DNA of 64,000 bases from JALYTY01 sp964546935 (lineage in GTDB: Bacteria > Vulcanimicrobiota > Vulcanimicrobiia > Vulcanimicrobiales > Vulcanimicrobiaceae), in assembly GCA_964546935.1 (NCBI GenBank), contig CAZJLJ010000001.1, positions 71,625-135,624 on the forward strand. The letters run 5' to 3'. Made by a program: the position numbers and the translations under genes. The notes below the pieces were generated by a model, which did not search any database, was not told the origin of the DNA, and worked only from the letters and a program-made list of their open reading frames with translations. Every line of letters starts with the position of its first letter. Position 1 is the stretch's first letter. Shown piece after piece: positions 35,789 to 44,442 of the stretch.

Positions 35789-36360
35789 AGCTGCGTCTTC
35801 TCGACGTCGAGGGAAACTTGCGGCGAGCAGGCGCGATGCGCAGGCTCGCCGAGTTGTTTGCGCTCGAAGATCCGGCGATTGCATGTGCGCATCGCATCGA
35901 TTCCGGTGACGCCTTGGCGCTGGCTACGCGGTTCGATCGCGATTGGGGTTACTGCTCCGGTGTCGCCCTTTTTTGGACGCGTGCGATTCGCGCGCAGGGA
36001 GTCCACGATCACTATCCGCCGGCATTGCCGTTCCGGCCGTTCGATCGCCGCGGCGTGCTGCATGTCAATGGCATCTACGAAGATGAATCGTTTTCGATCG
36101 TCGCGACGACCATAGGTGACGAGCGAAATGCACGCGTGCGTGATACGCGATTTCTGCGAAGCATTTTGCGAAGAGTTCCCGGCGCAACGATTGCCTTCAT
36201 CGGAAACGAGCTTTCGCTCGCGACCGATTTTGCCGATTTGAATTTTTCGACGCTATCGAGAAGCGATCACAACTTAATCGTCGTGCGTCCTTCGCAGGCA
36301 ACACCGGCGCCGCACACGGCGGGATCCCAGGAAGCATCCGCGAGCATCGTGCGGATCTGA
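35758..36360 (+). CDS. Hypothetical protein with decayed EEP (endonuclease/exonuclease/phosphatase) outline
   Basis: The 200-residue frame starts at TTG 35758 inside the arginase end (31-bp overlap); an ATG at 35836 is the alternative. The outline recalls the EEP fold: an opening strand KLRLLDVEGNLRRAG with a following RRLAELFALEDPAIACAH helix-strand, the central GVLHVN and SIVATTIG strands, ATIAFIGNEL where GDFN is expected, and SRSDHNLIVVRP as the final SDH motif. Most catalytic residues (Asn, Glu, Asp-Phe-Asn) are replaced. Assignment is inference from spacing. Its last 94 bp overlap the convergent TonB-like gene. Confidence 0.5.
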   Translation: MLGLRKIDPLKLRLLDVEGNLRRAGAMRRLAELFALEDPAIACAHRIDSGDALALATRFDRDWGYCSGVALFWTRAIRAQGVHDHYPPALPFRPFDRRGVLHVNGIYEDESFSIVATTIGDERNARVRDTRFLRSILRRVPGATIAFIGNELSLATDFADLNFSTLSRSDHNLIVVRPSQATPAPHTAGSQEASASIVRI

Positions 36361-36974
36361 GCTTCGATTTTTGAATCTACCGGCGGATCGAACGCTACGC
36401 TTTTCGTGTGTCCCTCTTCGTCGACCGTTACGGTAAGCGTGGTGTGCACTTTTAAGGCGTTCAACGATTTCAAGACTCCCGGATCCAGCACCGGATCGGG
36501 TTGCGTCGCGCCTAACGGCATGTAGCCGCCGACGTCATGGCGCGTTTGGGTCGAAGCAACTTGTTCGGTTTGAGGCGTTGACGGTGCAGCCGGTGCGCCG
36601 GTCGCCGAAGTACGGGTGGCCGCGCTTCCCGGTGCTTCCGCGGCTGCGACCGCTGGGGCGCGACTTGCTTTGTCGGGCGCACTTCGAACCTTCAATTTGT
36701 GGCTGCGCGCTTGCGCCGGATGTGGAACTGATTTCGTAAGATGAATGACCGGCGCGTGTTGTAACGCTGCAGCGGCCATCGGATGGTTTACCGGACGCGG
36801 CGTTTCTACGGCTATGTGCGTTACGCGCACGAACGCGAGCGTTTCAATCGAAGGCGCTTCGCCCCGTAACCACGCGATCGTCGGAATGAAATACGCGACT
36901 GCTAAGTGCAGTGCGATAGAAACCAGCAAAGCTTGAAGAAGAAACCGGTCGCCGCGGACCAGCGAGATGCCCAT
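36267..36974 (-). CDS. TonB-like protein
   Basis: The 235-residue product has one N-terminal membrane helix (FLLQALLVSIALHLAVAYFIP), a Pro/Ala-rich periplasmic linker (about 75-165) and a TonB C-terminal-type domain: LKSLNALKVHTTLTVTVDEEGHTKSVAF followed by IRTMLADASWDPAVCGAG. It could pass energy to outer-membrane receptors, but no ExbB/ExbD or receptor gene is adjacent. The start is the ATG at 36974, just before the helix; a longer frame to 37109 antiparallels the glutaredoxin gene. The two cysteines at the end (AVCGAGVAC) are unusual. Confidence 0.75.
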   Translation of the reverse strand: MGISLVRGDRFLLQALLVSIALHLAVAYFIPTIAWLRGEAPSIETLAFVRVTHIAVETPRPVNHPMAAAALQHAPVIHLTKSVPHPAQARSHKLKVRSAPDKASRAPAVAAAEAPGSAATRTSATGAPAAPSTPQTEQVASTQTRHDVGGYMPLGATQPDPVLDPGVLKSLNALKVHTTLTVTVDEEGHTKSVAFDPPVDSKIEAQIRTMLADASWDPAVCGAGVACEGRTTIKL

Positions 36975-37005
36975 ACTCCCTCCGCTGTTTCCTAACGCCT
37001 GCCTC

Positions 37006-37019
37006 GTCACGGCCGTGAC
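37006..37019. promoter_or_regulatory. 14-bp perfect palindrome between divergent TonB-like and glutaredoxin genes
   Basis: GTCACGGCCGTGAC reads identically on both strands. It sits in the 83-bp region between the two divergent start codons, 32 bp from one and 39 bp from the other, a position fit for an operator. The cognate regulator is unknown. Confidence 0.4.
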
Positions 37020-37057
37020 ACCCGGAGGTCCCGAGCCTGGGCGAGAAGGCACGCCCC

Positions 37058-37306
37058 ATGGATACCGATATCGTACTCTATCAAGCCGAGTGGTGCCCCT
37101 ATTGCGCAAGGGTCCGGTCCAAAATGACCGATATGCTGTTGAACTACAAAATTGTGAACGTGCCTTCAGACCATGGGCAGCGCAAGGCCGTAAAAGATGT
37201 CTTCGGCGTGACCGGGATTCCGTCCATGACCGACGGAGACGTGAAAATCGCCGACGACGACGACAAGATCATCGCTTACTTAGAAGAGAAATACGGCCGC
37301 CGCTAA
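37058..37306 (+). CDS. Glutaredoxin family protein
   Basis: The 82-residue protein is a minimal thioredoxin-fold glutaredoxin with the dithiol site C13-P-Y-C16 (EWCPYCARV), the cis-Pro region TGIPSMTDGD and a final helix DDKIIAYLEEKYG. It would reduce disulfides or glutathione/low-molecular-weight thiol mixed disulfides in the cytoplasm. The end overlaps the convergent DUF92 gene by 27 bp. Confidence 0.9.
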   Translation: MDTDIVLYQAEWCPYCARVRSKMTDMLLNYKIVNVPSDHGQRKAVKDVFGVTGIPSMTDGDVKIADDDDKIIAYLEEKYGRR

Positions 37307-38047
37307 GAGTGCGCCGCTGAGCGTTGCGGCGAAATTTACGGCATCGTTATCGAACCATGCAACGCCCCGGCGAAGAACCGTGGGCGTTCCGCATTTATGC
37401 GGGTTCGTTTCGCATGCGCGATTGCAAACGGGGCACCAACGAAGTGCCTGTAGGCTTGCGCCCAAAATCGAGTCGATGAACGCGCCCGCAATTCCGCCCA
37501 AAAACACCGGAAGAAACGGCGCGATGCCGACCTCCGCCGCGACGATCGCAACGAACGCCGCGCCCGCAATCTCGGCGATCGTGCCTTGTAGCGTAACGCC
37601 ACCGGAAAGGCCCGGCGCGAGCGGCCGAAACGTCAGAATCGAATGCGGTACACCGCGTGCCAGCGTTCCGATCTCCGTGCCCCACGTATCGGCCGAAGCT
37701 GCAGCGAACGCACCGGCAAACGCGACGAACGCAGGCGTTCCGAACCGCGCGGAAAGTAGGAGGGCGAGCGTTGCTACTCCGCCATTGGCCAACACTTGCC
37801 ATGCGTCGCGCGAACCTTGTTTGCCGATGTCGACAAGCTCGCGTTTGCGCCGCTTGCCGATGCGCGAGAGCAGCGACGATGGAAGAAAAAAAGCGAAGAG
37901 TACGGCGGTAGCGGGCCAGCCGCCGATTCCGAACGTGATGGTCCCCACCAGGGCTGCAGCAAGTGCGCCGCTTCGGTTCAGGGCGTGCGCTCGAAGCGCA
38001 CCACCGGCGATAACGCCCGCAAGGATGAACCCGTAGACGAATTGCAC
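37280..38047 (-). CDS. DUF92 family membrane protein
   Basis: The 255-residue protein has about six helices and the DUF92 (TMEM19-like) landmarks ALNRSGALAAALVGTITFGIGGW, SRDAWQVLANGGVATLALLL, AAASADTWGTEIGTLAR and GVTLQGTIAEIAGA. A later pair CPVCNRACETNPHKCG could bind a metal. Some plant and cyanobacterial relatives are phytyl-phosphate kinases, so a prenyl-phosphate role is possible. It lies 9 bp after the CobA-HemD gene and probably ends the tetrapyrrole operon. Confidence 0.85.
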   Translation of the reverse strand: MQFVYGFILAGVIAGGALRAHALNRSGALAAALVGTITFGIGGWPATAVLFAFFLPSSLLSRIGKRRKRELVDIGKQGSRDAWQVLANGGVATLALLLSARFGTPAFVAFAGAFAAASADTWGTEIGTLARGVPHSILTFRPLAPGLSGGVTLQGTIAEIAGAAFVAIVAAEVGIAPFLPVFLGGIAGAFIDSILGASLQALRWCPVCNRACETNPHKCGTPTVLRRGVAWFDNDAVNFAATLSGALLAAAVFLF

Positions 38048-38056
38048 GGAATCGGG

Positions 38057-39577
38057 TTAGGCGTGAAGCGCGAGATGCGCTTGCAGCGCATCTAGAAGTC
38101 CGTCGGTCGTGTAAACGTCGGCGATAACGTCCACGCGAAGGCCGATTTCTTCGGCAGCTTCAGCGGTAATAGGGCCGATGCACGCGATGATTTTTCCACG
38201 CGCAGCGTCGACCGCGTTTGCGTCGGAGCCCAGCATTCCAACGAATCCTGCGACGGTGCTTGCGCTTGTGAACGTAAGCACATCGGCGCGAGCAACTTTT
38301 TCCCCGAATTCCGGATCGGTTTCGAACGACGTTTTATAAGCTGCAACGACGGTCGGTTCTCGACCGGCATCCTGCAGCATCTGCGGAAGCACGTCCCGTG
38401 CTTCTTGCGCCCGGTAGATCAGAATGCGCTCGCCGTCGACCGTCGTTTCGATCAGCGCGCGTCCGACCTCTTCGCTGATAAATGCGTTGGGAACGAGGTC
38501 CGGACGGATTCCATACTTCTGGAGCCGCTCCGCCGTCTTCGAACCGATCGCCGCAACACGGATCTTTCCTAAGTAACGTGCATCCGTATCAAGCGATGCT
38601 AGCCGTTCGAAGAATGCATCGACACCGTTTTGCGAGGTGAAGACGACCCAACCGTAGCGTGATAGTTCGTCGATGGCGTGGTGCGCGGAGTAAATGTCGT
38701 CCGGTGGGCCGATGGAAATCGTCGATGCGAGAATCGGCTCGACGCCGCGCGAATACAACGATTGCGCAAAGGATTCGGCTTGATGCGCAGGCCGCGTTAT
38801 CAACACGCGTTTGCCGAAAAGCGGCGTATCGTCGAACCAGCGAAGTTCGTCTCGCAAACGAACCACTTCGCCGACGACGACGATCGCGGGTGCGCCGGCG
38901 CCCTCGCGTTCGGCTATCTCCGCAATCGTTTCGAGCGTCCCGGTAACGGTTTTTTGCGAGGGGCGCGTCCCTTCGGTAATCACGGCAACCGGTGTTTGCG
39001 CGTCCAGGCCGTTCTCGATAAGGCGTTGGGCGATGCCGTGCAGATTGCCCATCGCCATAAGCAAAACCAAAGTGCGGTGCGGATCGGCGAGTTTGCGCCA
39101 ATCGATCGTCGACTCGGGTTTCGCCGGATCTTCGTGTCCCGTTGCTACGGTAAACACGGGATTGTAGTCCCGGTGCGTGACGGGAATGCCGGCGTACGCG
39201 GGCGCGGCGATCGCGCTCGTGATCCCGGGGATCACTTCGAAGGCAATGCCGGCTTTTCGCAGTGTTTGCGCCTCTTCGCCGCCTCTGCCGAAAACAAAAA
39301 CGTCGCCGCCTTTCAAGCGCACGACATGACGGCCTTCCCGAGCCTTCTCGACCATCAATGCTTCGATTTGAGACTGCGGCATCGCATGATTGCCGCCGCG
39401 TTTTCCAACGTAAATTCGTTCGCACGACGGTGACACCAAATTGACGATTGGATCGCTCGCGAGCGCGTCGTAAAGCAGAACGTCGGCCGTGCGAAGCGCT
39501 TCAGCCGCACGGAGGGTCAATAGGCCGGGATCTCCAGGTCCCGCGCCGACCAGCGAAACGCGGCCGGCTTCACTCAT
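38057..39577 (-). CDS. Uroporphyrinogen-III C-methyltransferase / uroporphyrinogen-III synthase fusion
   Basis: The 506-residue protein has two domains. Residues about 5-245 are CobA/SUMT: VSLVGAGPGDPGLLTLRAAEAL, VGKRGGNHAMPQ, VVRLKGGDVFVFGRGGEEAQ and IPGITSAIAAPAYAGIPVTHRD. It methylates uroporphyrinogen III to precorrin-2. Residues about 255-500 are HemD: GKRVLITRPAHQAESFAQSL, VFTSQNGVDAFFERL, IAAIGSKTA-like strand and TFTSASTVAGFV. It therefore both closes the uroporphyrinogen III ring and directs it to sirohaem. The start at 39577 (MSEAGRVSLVG) overlaps the hemA end by 8 bp; MRPIS at 39592 is an alternative. Confidence 0.93.
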   Translation of the reverse strand: MSEAGRVSLVGAGPGDPGLLTLRAAEALRTADVLLYDALASDPIVNLVSPSCERIYVGKRGGNHAMPQSQIEALMVEKAREGRHVVRLKGGDVFVFGRGGEEAQTLRKAGIAFEVIPGITSAIAAPAYAGIPVTHRDYNPVFTVATGHEDPAKPESTIDWRKLADPHRTLVLLMAMGNLHGIAQRLIENGLDAQTPVAVITEGTRPSQKTVTGTLETIAEIAEREGAGAPAIVVVGEVVRLRDELRWFDDTPLFGKRVLITRPAHQAESFAQSLYSRGVEPILASTISIGPPDDIYSAHHAIDELSRYGWVVFTSQNGVDAFFERLASLDTDARYLGKIRVAAIGSKTAERLQKYGIRPDLVPNAFISEEVGRALIETTVDGERILIYRAQEARDVLPQMLQDAGREPTVVAAYKTSFETDPEFGEKVARADVLTFTSASTVAGFVGMLGSDANAVDAARGKIIACIGPITAEAAEEIGLRVDVIADVYTTDGLLDALQAHLALHA

Positions 39578-40907
39578 CGATATCGGGCGCAACCGGATGC
39601 GGTAAGAGTTCCGCGACGCTATCTGCCAAATTCAAATCGAAGAGTTCGTCCAGCATGCGAACGTGCGAAAGTGCTTCGGCGTGGTTGGTCGTTGCTTTTT
39701 CGCGAATTTTTACTACGACGGAGTGAAGCAGCTTCGAAACTACGGTCATCGACATGCCGGTGATGAGCATTTTTTCACGTTCGGTGAACTCGGTGCAGCG
39801 CGAGAAGAGCCGTTCCAGTTCCGCGACGCGAATCGCTTCGGCTTTCTGCGTGAGCGATGCAATGACCGGGACAGCGAGCCGCGACTGGTACCAGGCACTG
39901 AAACGCGCGATGAACTCTTCGATAATCTCTTCGACTTCAGGGACGGCTTCACGCCGCACGTCGAGTTTTTCGTCTACGACATTTTTCAAGCCGTCGATGT
40001 CCACGAGGGAAACATTCGGCGTTGCAATGACGGCCGGATCGACGTCACGCGGAACCGCAATGTCGATGAAAAAGAGTGGCCGCTGCGGACGGCGAGACAT
40101 CGCTTCGATAACGTGCTGCGCCGTAACGACGAAATGTGACGCACCGGTCGACGTTACGACGATATCTGCAGCTGCAAGCGCGTCGACAAGGCCGGGCATC
40201 TCGATCGCTTCGCCAAAACCGACTTCGGCGATCAGTTCTTGCGCGCGAGAAATCGTGCGATTGGTAACGATGAGATTCTCCGCGCCTTCATCGCGCAGCC
40301 GGCGCACGGCGGTGCGTCCCATCTTGCCGGCGCCGATTACTACGACGGATTTTTTGTCTAACGTGCCAAGCCGCGCTTTCACGGCGTCGATTGCGGCGGT
40401 CGCAATCGATGACGATTCATCGCCGATGCGCGTTTGCGAACGCGCGTGTTTGCCGGCATTCAATGCTTCGCGGAAAAGGCGGTGCAGCGTTTTGCCGAGC
40501 GATTTTGCGTGCTGCGCCTGAATGTACGCATCTTTCACTTGGCCGAGGACTTCGGCTTCGCCGATGACCATCGAATCCAATCCGGTCGAGACCCGGAAGA
40601 GATGTTCGATGGCTTGGCGTCCCAGTAGCGTGTATAGGTACGAATCGAGGTCGTACCGGTTGCGCACCATGCTGTGGCCGAAATTCGAAAGAAAAGATTT
40701 GAGTTGCGCTACGCCCGCTTCGTAATCGTCTAGTTCAGCGTAAATCTCCAAACGGCCGCACGTTTGGAGCATAACCGCTTCTTTGACGGCGCTATAGTCG
40801 TGCAAAGCGGTGAGGGCTTCCACGACGCGCGTCGCGGGGAACGCATGGTGCTCTCGAACTTCAACGGGAGCGGTATTGTGCGAGAGGCCGAGACAAACCA
40901 GCGGCAT
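39570..40907 (-). CDS. hemA: Glutamyl-tRNA reductase
   Basis: The 445-residue enzyme makes glutamate-1-semialdehyde from glutamyl-tRNA with NADPH, the first committed step of C5 haem synthesis. Landmarks are GLSHNTAPVEVREHHAF, the catalytic Cys in MLQTCGRLEIYAEL, DSMVIGEAEVLGQVKDAY, VVIGAGKMGRTAVRRLRD and FFIDIAVPRDVDP. It starts directly after the rex stop. With hemL it lies in the same operon, in the order opposite to the pathway. Confidence 0.97.
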   Translation of the reverse strand: MPLVCLGLSHNTAPVEVREHHAFPATRVVEALTALHDYSAVKEAVMLQTCGRLEIYAELDDYEAGVAQLKSFLSNFGHSMVRNRYDLDSYLYTLLGRQAIEHLFRVSTGLDSMVIGEAEVLGQVKDAYIQAQHAKSLGKTLHRLFREALNAGKHARSQTRIGDESSSIATAAIDAVKARLGTLDKKSVVVIGAGKMGRTAVRRLRDEGAENLIVTNRTISRAQELIAEVGFGEAIEMPGLVDALAAADIVVTSTGASHFVVTAQHVIEAMSRRPQRPLFFIDIAVPRDVDPAVIATPNVSLVDIDGLKNVVDEKLDVRREAVPEVEEIIEEFIARFSAWYQSRLAVPVIASLTQKAEAIRVAELERLFSRCTEFTEREKMLITGMSMTVVSKLLHSVVVKIREKATTNHAEALSHVRMLDELFDLNLADSVAELLPHPVAPDIDE

Positions 40908-41594
40908 TTAGGCGCGCGCCTCCGGAGTCGCTGCGTCGAGGCTCAGATGGTGAGTTAGAATCGACATTTCGCCGGCAAGGTCGATGTTCCGTACGATAAG
41001 CGGCGGCCGCAAATGAAGGGGCGCCGGTGCGAAATTCATGATTGCGCGAACGCCGCAAGCAGCCAAGCGTTCAGCGCTTTTTTGCGCCGAACTCGCTGGG
41101 ACTGCCAATACGCCGATGTTGCACCCGGCGTCGTGCACTACGCGTTCCATTTCAGTAATGTTGTGTACGGTGATTCCCTGCCAAGACTGTCCGATCACGG
41201 ACGCAGACCGGTCGAAAATCGCTGCGATTTTAAATCGCGCTTCACGCGCGGTGATAAAAGTCGCAAATGCGTGGCCGAGGTACCCGAAGCCGACGACCGC
41301 GATTCGCCAATCATGCTCCAATCCTAAGACCCAGGCAAGCTGGTCGACAAGTGGATTAATCGTATAACCCTGGCCGCGGCGTCCAAGTTGCCCGAGTGTG
41401 GAAAGGTCCTTCCGAATTTGCGTGCTGCTGATGGTATGGCCGAGCAGCGCCGCGAGGCCATGCGACGTAATTGTGGTTTTTCCGGCAGCTTGCGCTTCGC
41501 GCAGCGCGCGGTGATACGCGTAAAGGCGCGGGATAGCAACCGCAACGAGTGGCTCCGCGACCGGCGCCGCGCCACGGAGTTTCGGGTCGATCAT
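40908..41594 (-). CDS. rex: Redox-sensing transcriptional repressor Rex
   Basis: The 228-residue protein has the Rex winged helix (IPRLYAYHRALREAQ, then TITSHGLAALLGHTISSTQIRKDLSTLGQLGRRGQGY) and the Rossmann domain with VVGFGYLGHAFA for NAD(H). Rex leaves DNA when NADH/NAD+ rises. Here it is embedded between hemL (4-bp overlap) and hemA, so it probably ties haem production to respiratory redox state. I found no clear Rex operator (TTGTGAA-type palindrome) in the window. Confidence 0.95.
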   Translation of the reverse strand: MIDPKLRGAAPVAEPLVAVAIPRLYAYHRALREAQAAGKTTITSHGLAALLGHTISSTQIRKDLSTLGQLGRRGQGYTINPLVDQLAWVLGLEHDWRIAVVGFGYLGHAFATFITAREARFKIAAIFDRSASVIGQSWQGITVHNITEMERVVHDAGCNIGVLAVPASSAQKSAERLAACGVRAIMNFAPAPLHLRPPLIVRNIDLAGEMSILTHHLSLDAATPEARA

Positions 41595-42892
41595 TGAACG
41601 GTCGCGCGGATCTCGCTCAAGGCGTCGTCGGCGGCGGCAAGCGTCGTTTCAATATCGCGAACGCTATGCGCCGCTGAAACGAAGCCGGCTTCGAACTGCG
41701 ACGGTGCAAGATAAACGCCGCGGTCGAGCATCGCATGAAAGTATCTTGCGTAGAGTGCAGTGTCGGCCGACATCGCACTTTGCAAATCTACGACGGGTTC
41801 TTCGGTAAAGAACAAACCGAACATTGAACCGGCAGCTGCGACGGAATGCGGAACGTCGTGCTTGGTGAAGACTTCACGCAGTCCTTCGCTCAGTAAATTC
41901 GTGAGAACGCCAAGGCGTTCGTAGAGCGTTGCATCTTCGCGAATTTGCTTCAGCGTTGCAACACCCGCCGCCATCGCAAGAGGATTTCCTGAAAGCGTTC
42001 CCGCGTGAAACACCGGCCCCTCAGGCGTAAGATAGTTCATGATTTCGGTGCGTCCGCCGAAGGCGCCGACCGGCAAGCCGCCGCCGATTACTTTTCCGAG
42101 CGTCGTGAGATCCGGCATGATTCCGGTGCGCTCTTGCACGCCGCCGCGTGCGACGCGAAATCCCGTCATCACTTCATCGAAAATGAGCAACGTCTTCGTG
42201 CGCGTGCACAGCTCGCGCACGCCTTCTAGAAAACCGTCACGCGGAAGCACTAGGCCCATGTTTCCAACGTACGGCTCGATGATAACGGCGGCGATTTCTT
42301 CACCGAATTGCATGAAAGCTTGAGCCAGCGCATCGATGTCGTTGTATTGCACGACGATCGTATCGGCGGCAACGTTTTTCGGAATGCCGGGCGAATTCGG
42401 GACGCCGAGCGTAAGCGCGCTCGAACCGGCCGCAATCAGAAACGGATCGGCGGCACCGTGATAGCAGCCCGCGAATTTTACGATCTTCTCTCTTCTCGTG
42501 TAGCCGCGTGCCAACCGCACTGCGTTCATCGTCGCTTCAGTTCCGCTGGAAGTAAAGCGTACTTTTTCGATGCTGGGAACCATCGAGACGATTAGTTCCG
42601 CCAGATCGCTCTCCGCTTCCGTAGGCGTTCCGAAAGAACTCCCGCGTGCCGCAGCAGCCTGAATCGCTTTAACGACTGCGGGATGCGCGTGACCAAGAAT
42701 CAGAGGTCCCCACGAGAGCACGTAATCGATGTACTCGTGGCCGTCGATGTCGCAGATCATTGCGCCGGATCCGCTTTTCATGAAAACCGGATTGCCGCCG
42801 ACCGCCTTGAAAGCGCGTACCGACGAATTTACGCCGCCTGGAATGACGTTTTTCGCGCGAGCAAAAGCCGAGATCGAGCGTTCGAAGTTCAC
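41591..42892 (-). CDS. hemL: Glutamate-1-semialdehyde 2,1-aminomutase
   Basis: The 433-residue PLP enzyme converts glutamate-1-semialdehyde to 5-aminolevulinate. Seen: IPGGVNSSVRAFKAVGGNPVF, DYVLSWGPLILGHAHPAV, VRFTSSGTEATMNAVRLARGYT, KFAGCYHGAADPFL, LLIFDEVMTGFR and the PLP lysine in TLGKVIGGGLPVGAFGG. It forms a functional pair with HemA two genes downstream. The start ATG at 42892 lies 15 bp after the mobA-like gene. Confidence 0.97.
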   Translation of the reverse strand: MNFERSISAFARAKNVIPGGVNSSVRAFKAVGGNPVFMKSGSGAMICDIDGHEYIDYVLSWGPLILGHAHPAVVKAIQAAAARGSSFGTPTEAESDLAELIVSMVPSIEKVRFTSSGTEATMNAVRLARGYTRREKIVKFAGCYHGAADPFLIAAGSSALTLGVPNSPGIPKNVAADTIVVQYNDIDALAQAFMQFGEEIAAVIIEPYVGNMGLVLPRDGFLEGVRELCTRTKTLLIFDEVMTGFRVARGGVQERTGIMPDLTTLGKVIGGGLPVGAFGGRTEIMNYLTPEGPVFHAGTLSGNPLAMAAGVATLKQIREDATLYERLGVLTNLLSEGLREVFTKHDVPHSVAAAGSMFGLFFTEEPVVDLQSAMSADTALYARYFHAMLDRGVYLAPSQFEAGFVSAAHSVRDIETTLAAADDALSEIRATVQ

Positions 42893-42907
42893 GCGAGTTC
42901 CTTCTAC

Positions 42908-43480
42908 TTAATCCTCGCCGATTCGTGCTAAATCGGCTTCAGTATTTACATTCACGAAATATTCATCCGAAAGCTGTACGCGGCGTACGCGCATTCTTTC
43001 CAGCAACGCGTGCAAGGCGTAGTTCTCCGACGCCATTGCCGGCATAGCTTCTCGCAAGAGCGCCGTCCGCTCGTAAAGCGCGGCCAGCGGTTCCAATTTT
43101 CCGCCGTGCTCCGGTACCGCCGCTTCGTCCCTCGCCTGCCACGCCGATAGTAACGCTTCGAGAACTCTCGGGGTTACGGCCGGGGCATCACCCGCCACCA
43201 CAAAGAGGCGCTCGTGCTCGAGTGACTCTGCAGCGGTGGCAAGGCCTCCCAGCGGACCGCGCTCCGCCCAGCGATCTACGATAACCGGGGCGTGCACGAG
43301 ATCGCGCACCTCGGCTGCCATCACGCCTCTGGTGGAGATGTAGACGGGAAACGGCCCACGCAGGTTCCGGTAGACGGTCGCGAGCAGCGGCACACCGCGG
43401 ATACGCCGTTGTAATTTGCCGGGGAAGCGGCGCGCTTCGCCACCCGCAAGGATAACGATCGCAACGTTGTCGCGGTTCAT
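42908..43480 (-). CDS. mobA: MobA-like molybdopterin-guanine dinucleotide transferase
   Basis: The 190-residue protein has the nucleotidyltransferase signature IVILAGGEARRFPGK, GPLGGLATAAES, the metal-binding VVAGDAPAVTPRV and a final FVNVNTEADLARIG, all usual for MobA. MobA attaches GMP to molybdopterin. The formate dehydrogenase of this window needs the bis-MGD product. Its place within the tetrapyrrole operon, overlapping hemB by 4 bp, is unexpected. Other nucleotidyltransferases of the fold cannot be ruled out. Confidence 0.83.
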   Translation of the reverse strand: MNRDNVAIVILAGGEARRFPGKLQRRIRGVPLLATVYRNLRGPFPVYISTRGVMAAEVRDLVHAPVIVDRWAERGPLGGLATAAESLEHERLFVVAGDAPAVTPRVLEALLSAWQARDEAAVPEHGGKLEPLAALYERTALLREAMPAMASENYALHALLERMRVRRVQLSDEYFVNVNTEADLARIGED

Positions 43481-44442
43481 GCCTGCCGGCGGGCGTATTC
43501 CTTCGCGAAGTACGTGATGATGATGTCAGCGCCGGCGCGCACGAAGGACACGAGCAGTTCATCGACGGCACGATCGCCTTCGATCCAACCGTTTGCGATA
43601 GCGGCTTGCAGCATGGAGTACTCTCCGCTTACGTTGTAAACCGCAATCGGCGCATCGAACGTATCGCGTGCGGCGCGGACGATATCCAAATACGGAAGGC
43701 CGGGCTTGACCATAATGATGTCGGCGCCTTCTTCCAGATCGAGAGCCATCTCTCGCAACGCCTCGCGCGCGTTGGGCGGATCCATCTGATACGTCCGGCG
43801 ATCGCCGAATTGCGGCGTCGAATCGGCGGCTTCACGGAACGGGCCGTAAAAAGCGGATGCGTATTTCGCGCTGTAAGCCATGATCGCAACGTCGATGTAG
43901 TCGCGTGCATCAAGTGCGCTGCGCAGCGCTTCTACGCGGCCGTCCATCATGTCGGACGGTGCAATTACGTCTACGCCCGCCTCTGCATACGTAACGGCGG
44001 TGCGCACCAAGAGCTCCACCGTCGCATCGTTGTCAACATCTCCGCGTTCGTTTAGGATTCCGCAGTGACCGTGATCGGTGTATTCGCAGTTGCACAAATC
44101 GGCGATCACGAGCATCTCCGGAAGCGCTTCTTTGATTGCGCGAATCGCTCGTTGCACCACGCCGTTCGGATCGTAATTACTCGAGGCGACTGCGTCTTTG
44201 AACTCGGGAATGCCGAAAAGCAGCACGCTTTTTACGCCAAGGTTGAAAAGGGTGCGCGCTTCTTCGACGACCGTTTCTACCGTGAAGCGGTCGACGCCGG
44301 GCATCGACGAAATGGGGCCGGCGTCGCTCTCCCGGGCTACGACGAAGAGCGGTTGCACGAGCTGATCCACGCGTACGTGATGTTCGCGAACAAGAGCGCG
44401 CAAAACCGGGGTGCGGCGAAGGCGCCGCGGGCGAATGTTCAT
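43477..44442 (-). CDS. hemB: Porphobilinogen synthase (delta-aminolevulinic acid dehydratase)
   Basis: The 321-residue enzyme condenses two 5-aminolevulinates to porphobilinogen. Landmarks are PRRLRRTPVLRALVRE, the metal-site region VIADLCNCEYTDHGHCG, APSDMMDGRVEALR, the Schiff-base lysine in AYSAKYASAFYGPFREAADS, QMDPPNAREALRE and MVKPGLPYLDI. The VIADLCNCEYTDHGHCG Cys residues suggest a zinc-type active site. The start shares one base with the stop of the HemC fusion. Confidence 0.97.
   Translation of the reverse strand: MNIRPRRLRRTPVLRALVREHHVRVDQLVQPLFVVARESDAGPISSMPGVDRFTVETVVEEARTLFNLGVKSVLLFGIPEFKDAVASSNYDPNGVVQRAIRAIKEALPEMLVIADLCNCEYTDHGHCGILNERGDVDNDATVELLVRTAVTYAEAGVDVIAPSDMMDGRVEALRSALDARDYIDVAIMAYSAKYASAFYGPFREAADSTPQFGDRRTYQMDPPNAREALREMALDLEEGADIIMVKPGLPYLDIVRAARDTFDAPIAVYNVSGEYSMLQAAIANGWIEGDRAVDELLVSFVRAGADIIITYFAKEYARRQA

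Noticed and set aside
38678..39433. A 251-codon open frame on the plus strand
   Set aside because: It is antisense to the well-supported CobA-HemD gene and the translation is Arg-rich without recognisable features, as usual for shadow frames in this base composition.
39754..40521. A 255-codon open frame on the plus strand
   Set aside because: It lies wholly antisense to hemA and is Ser/Arg/Thr-rich low-information sequence.
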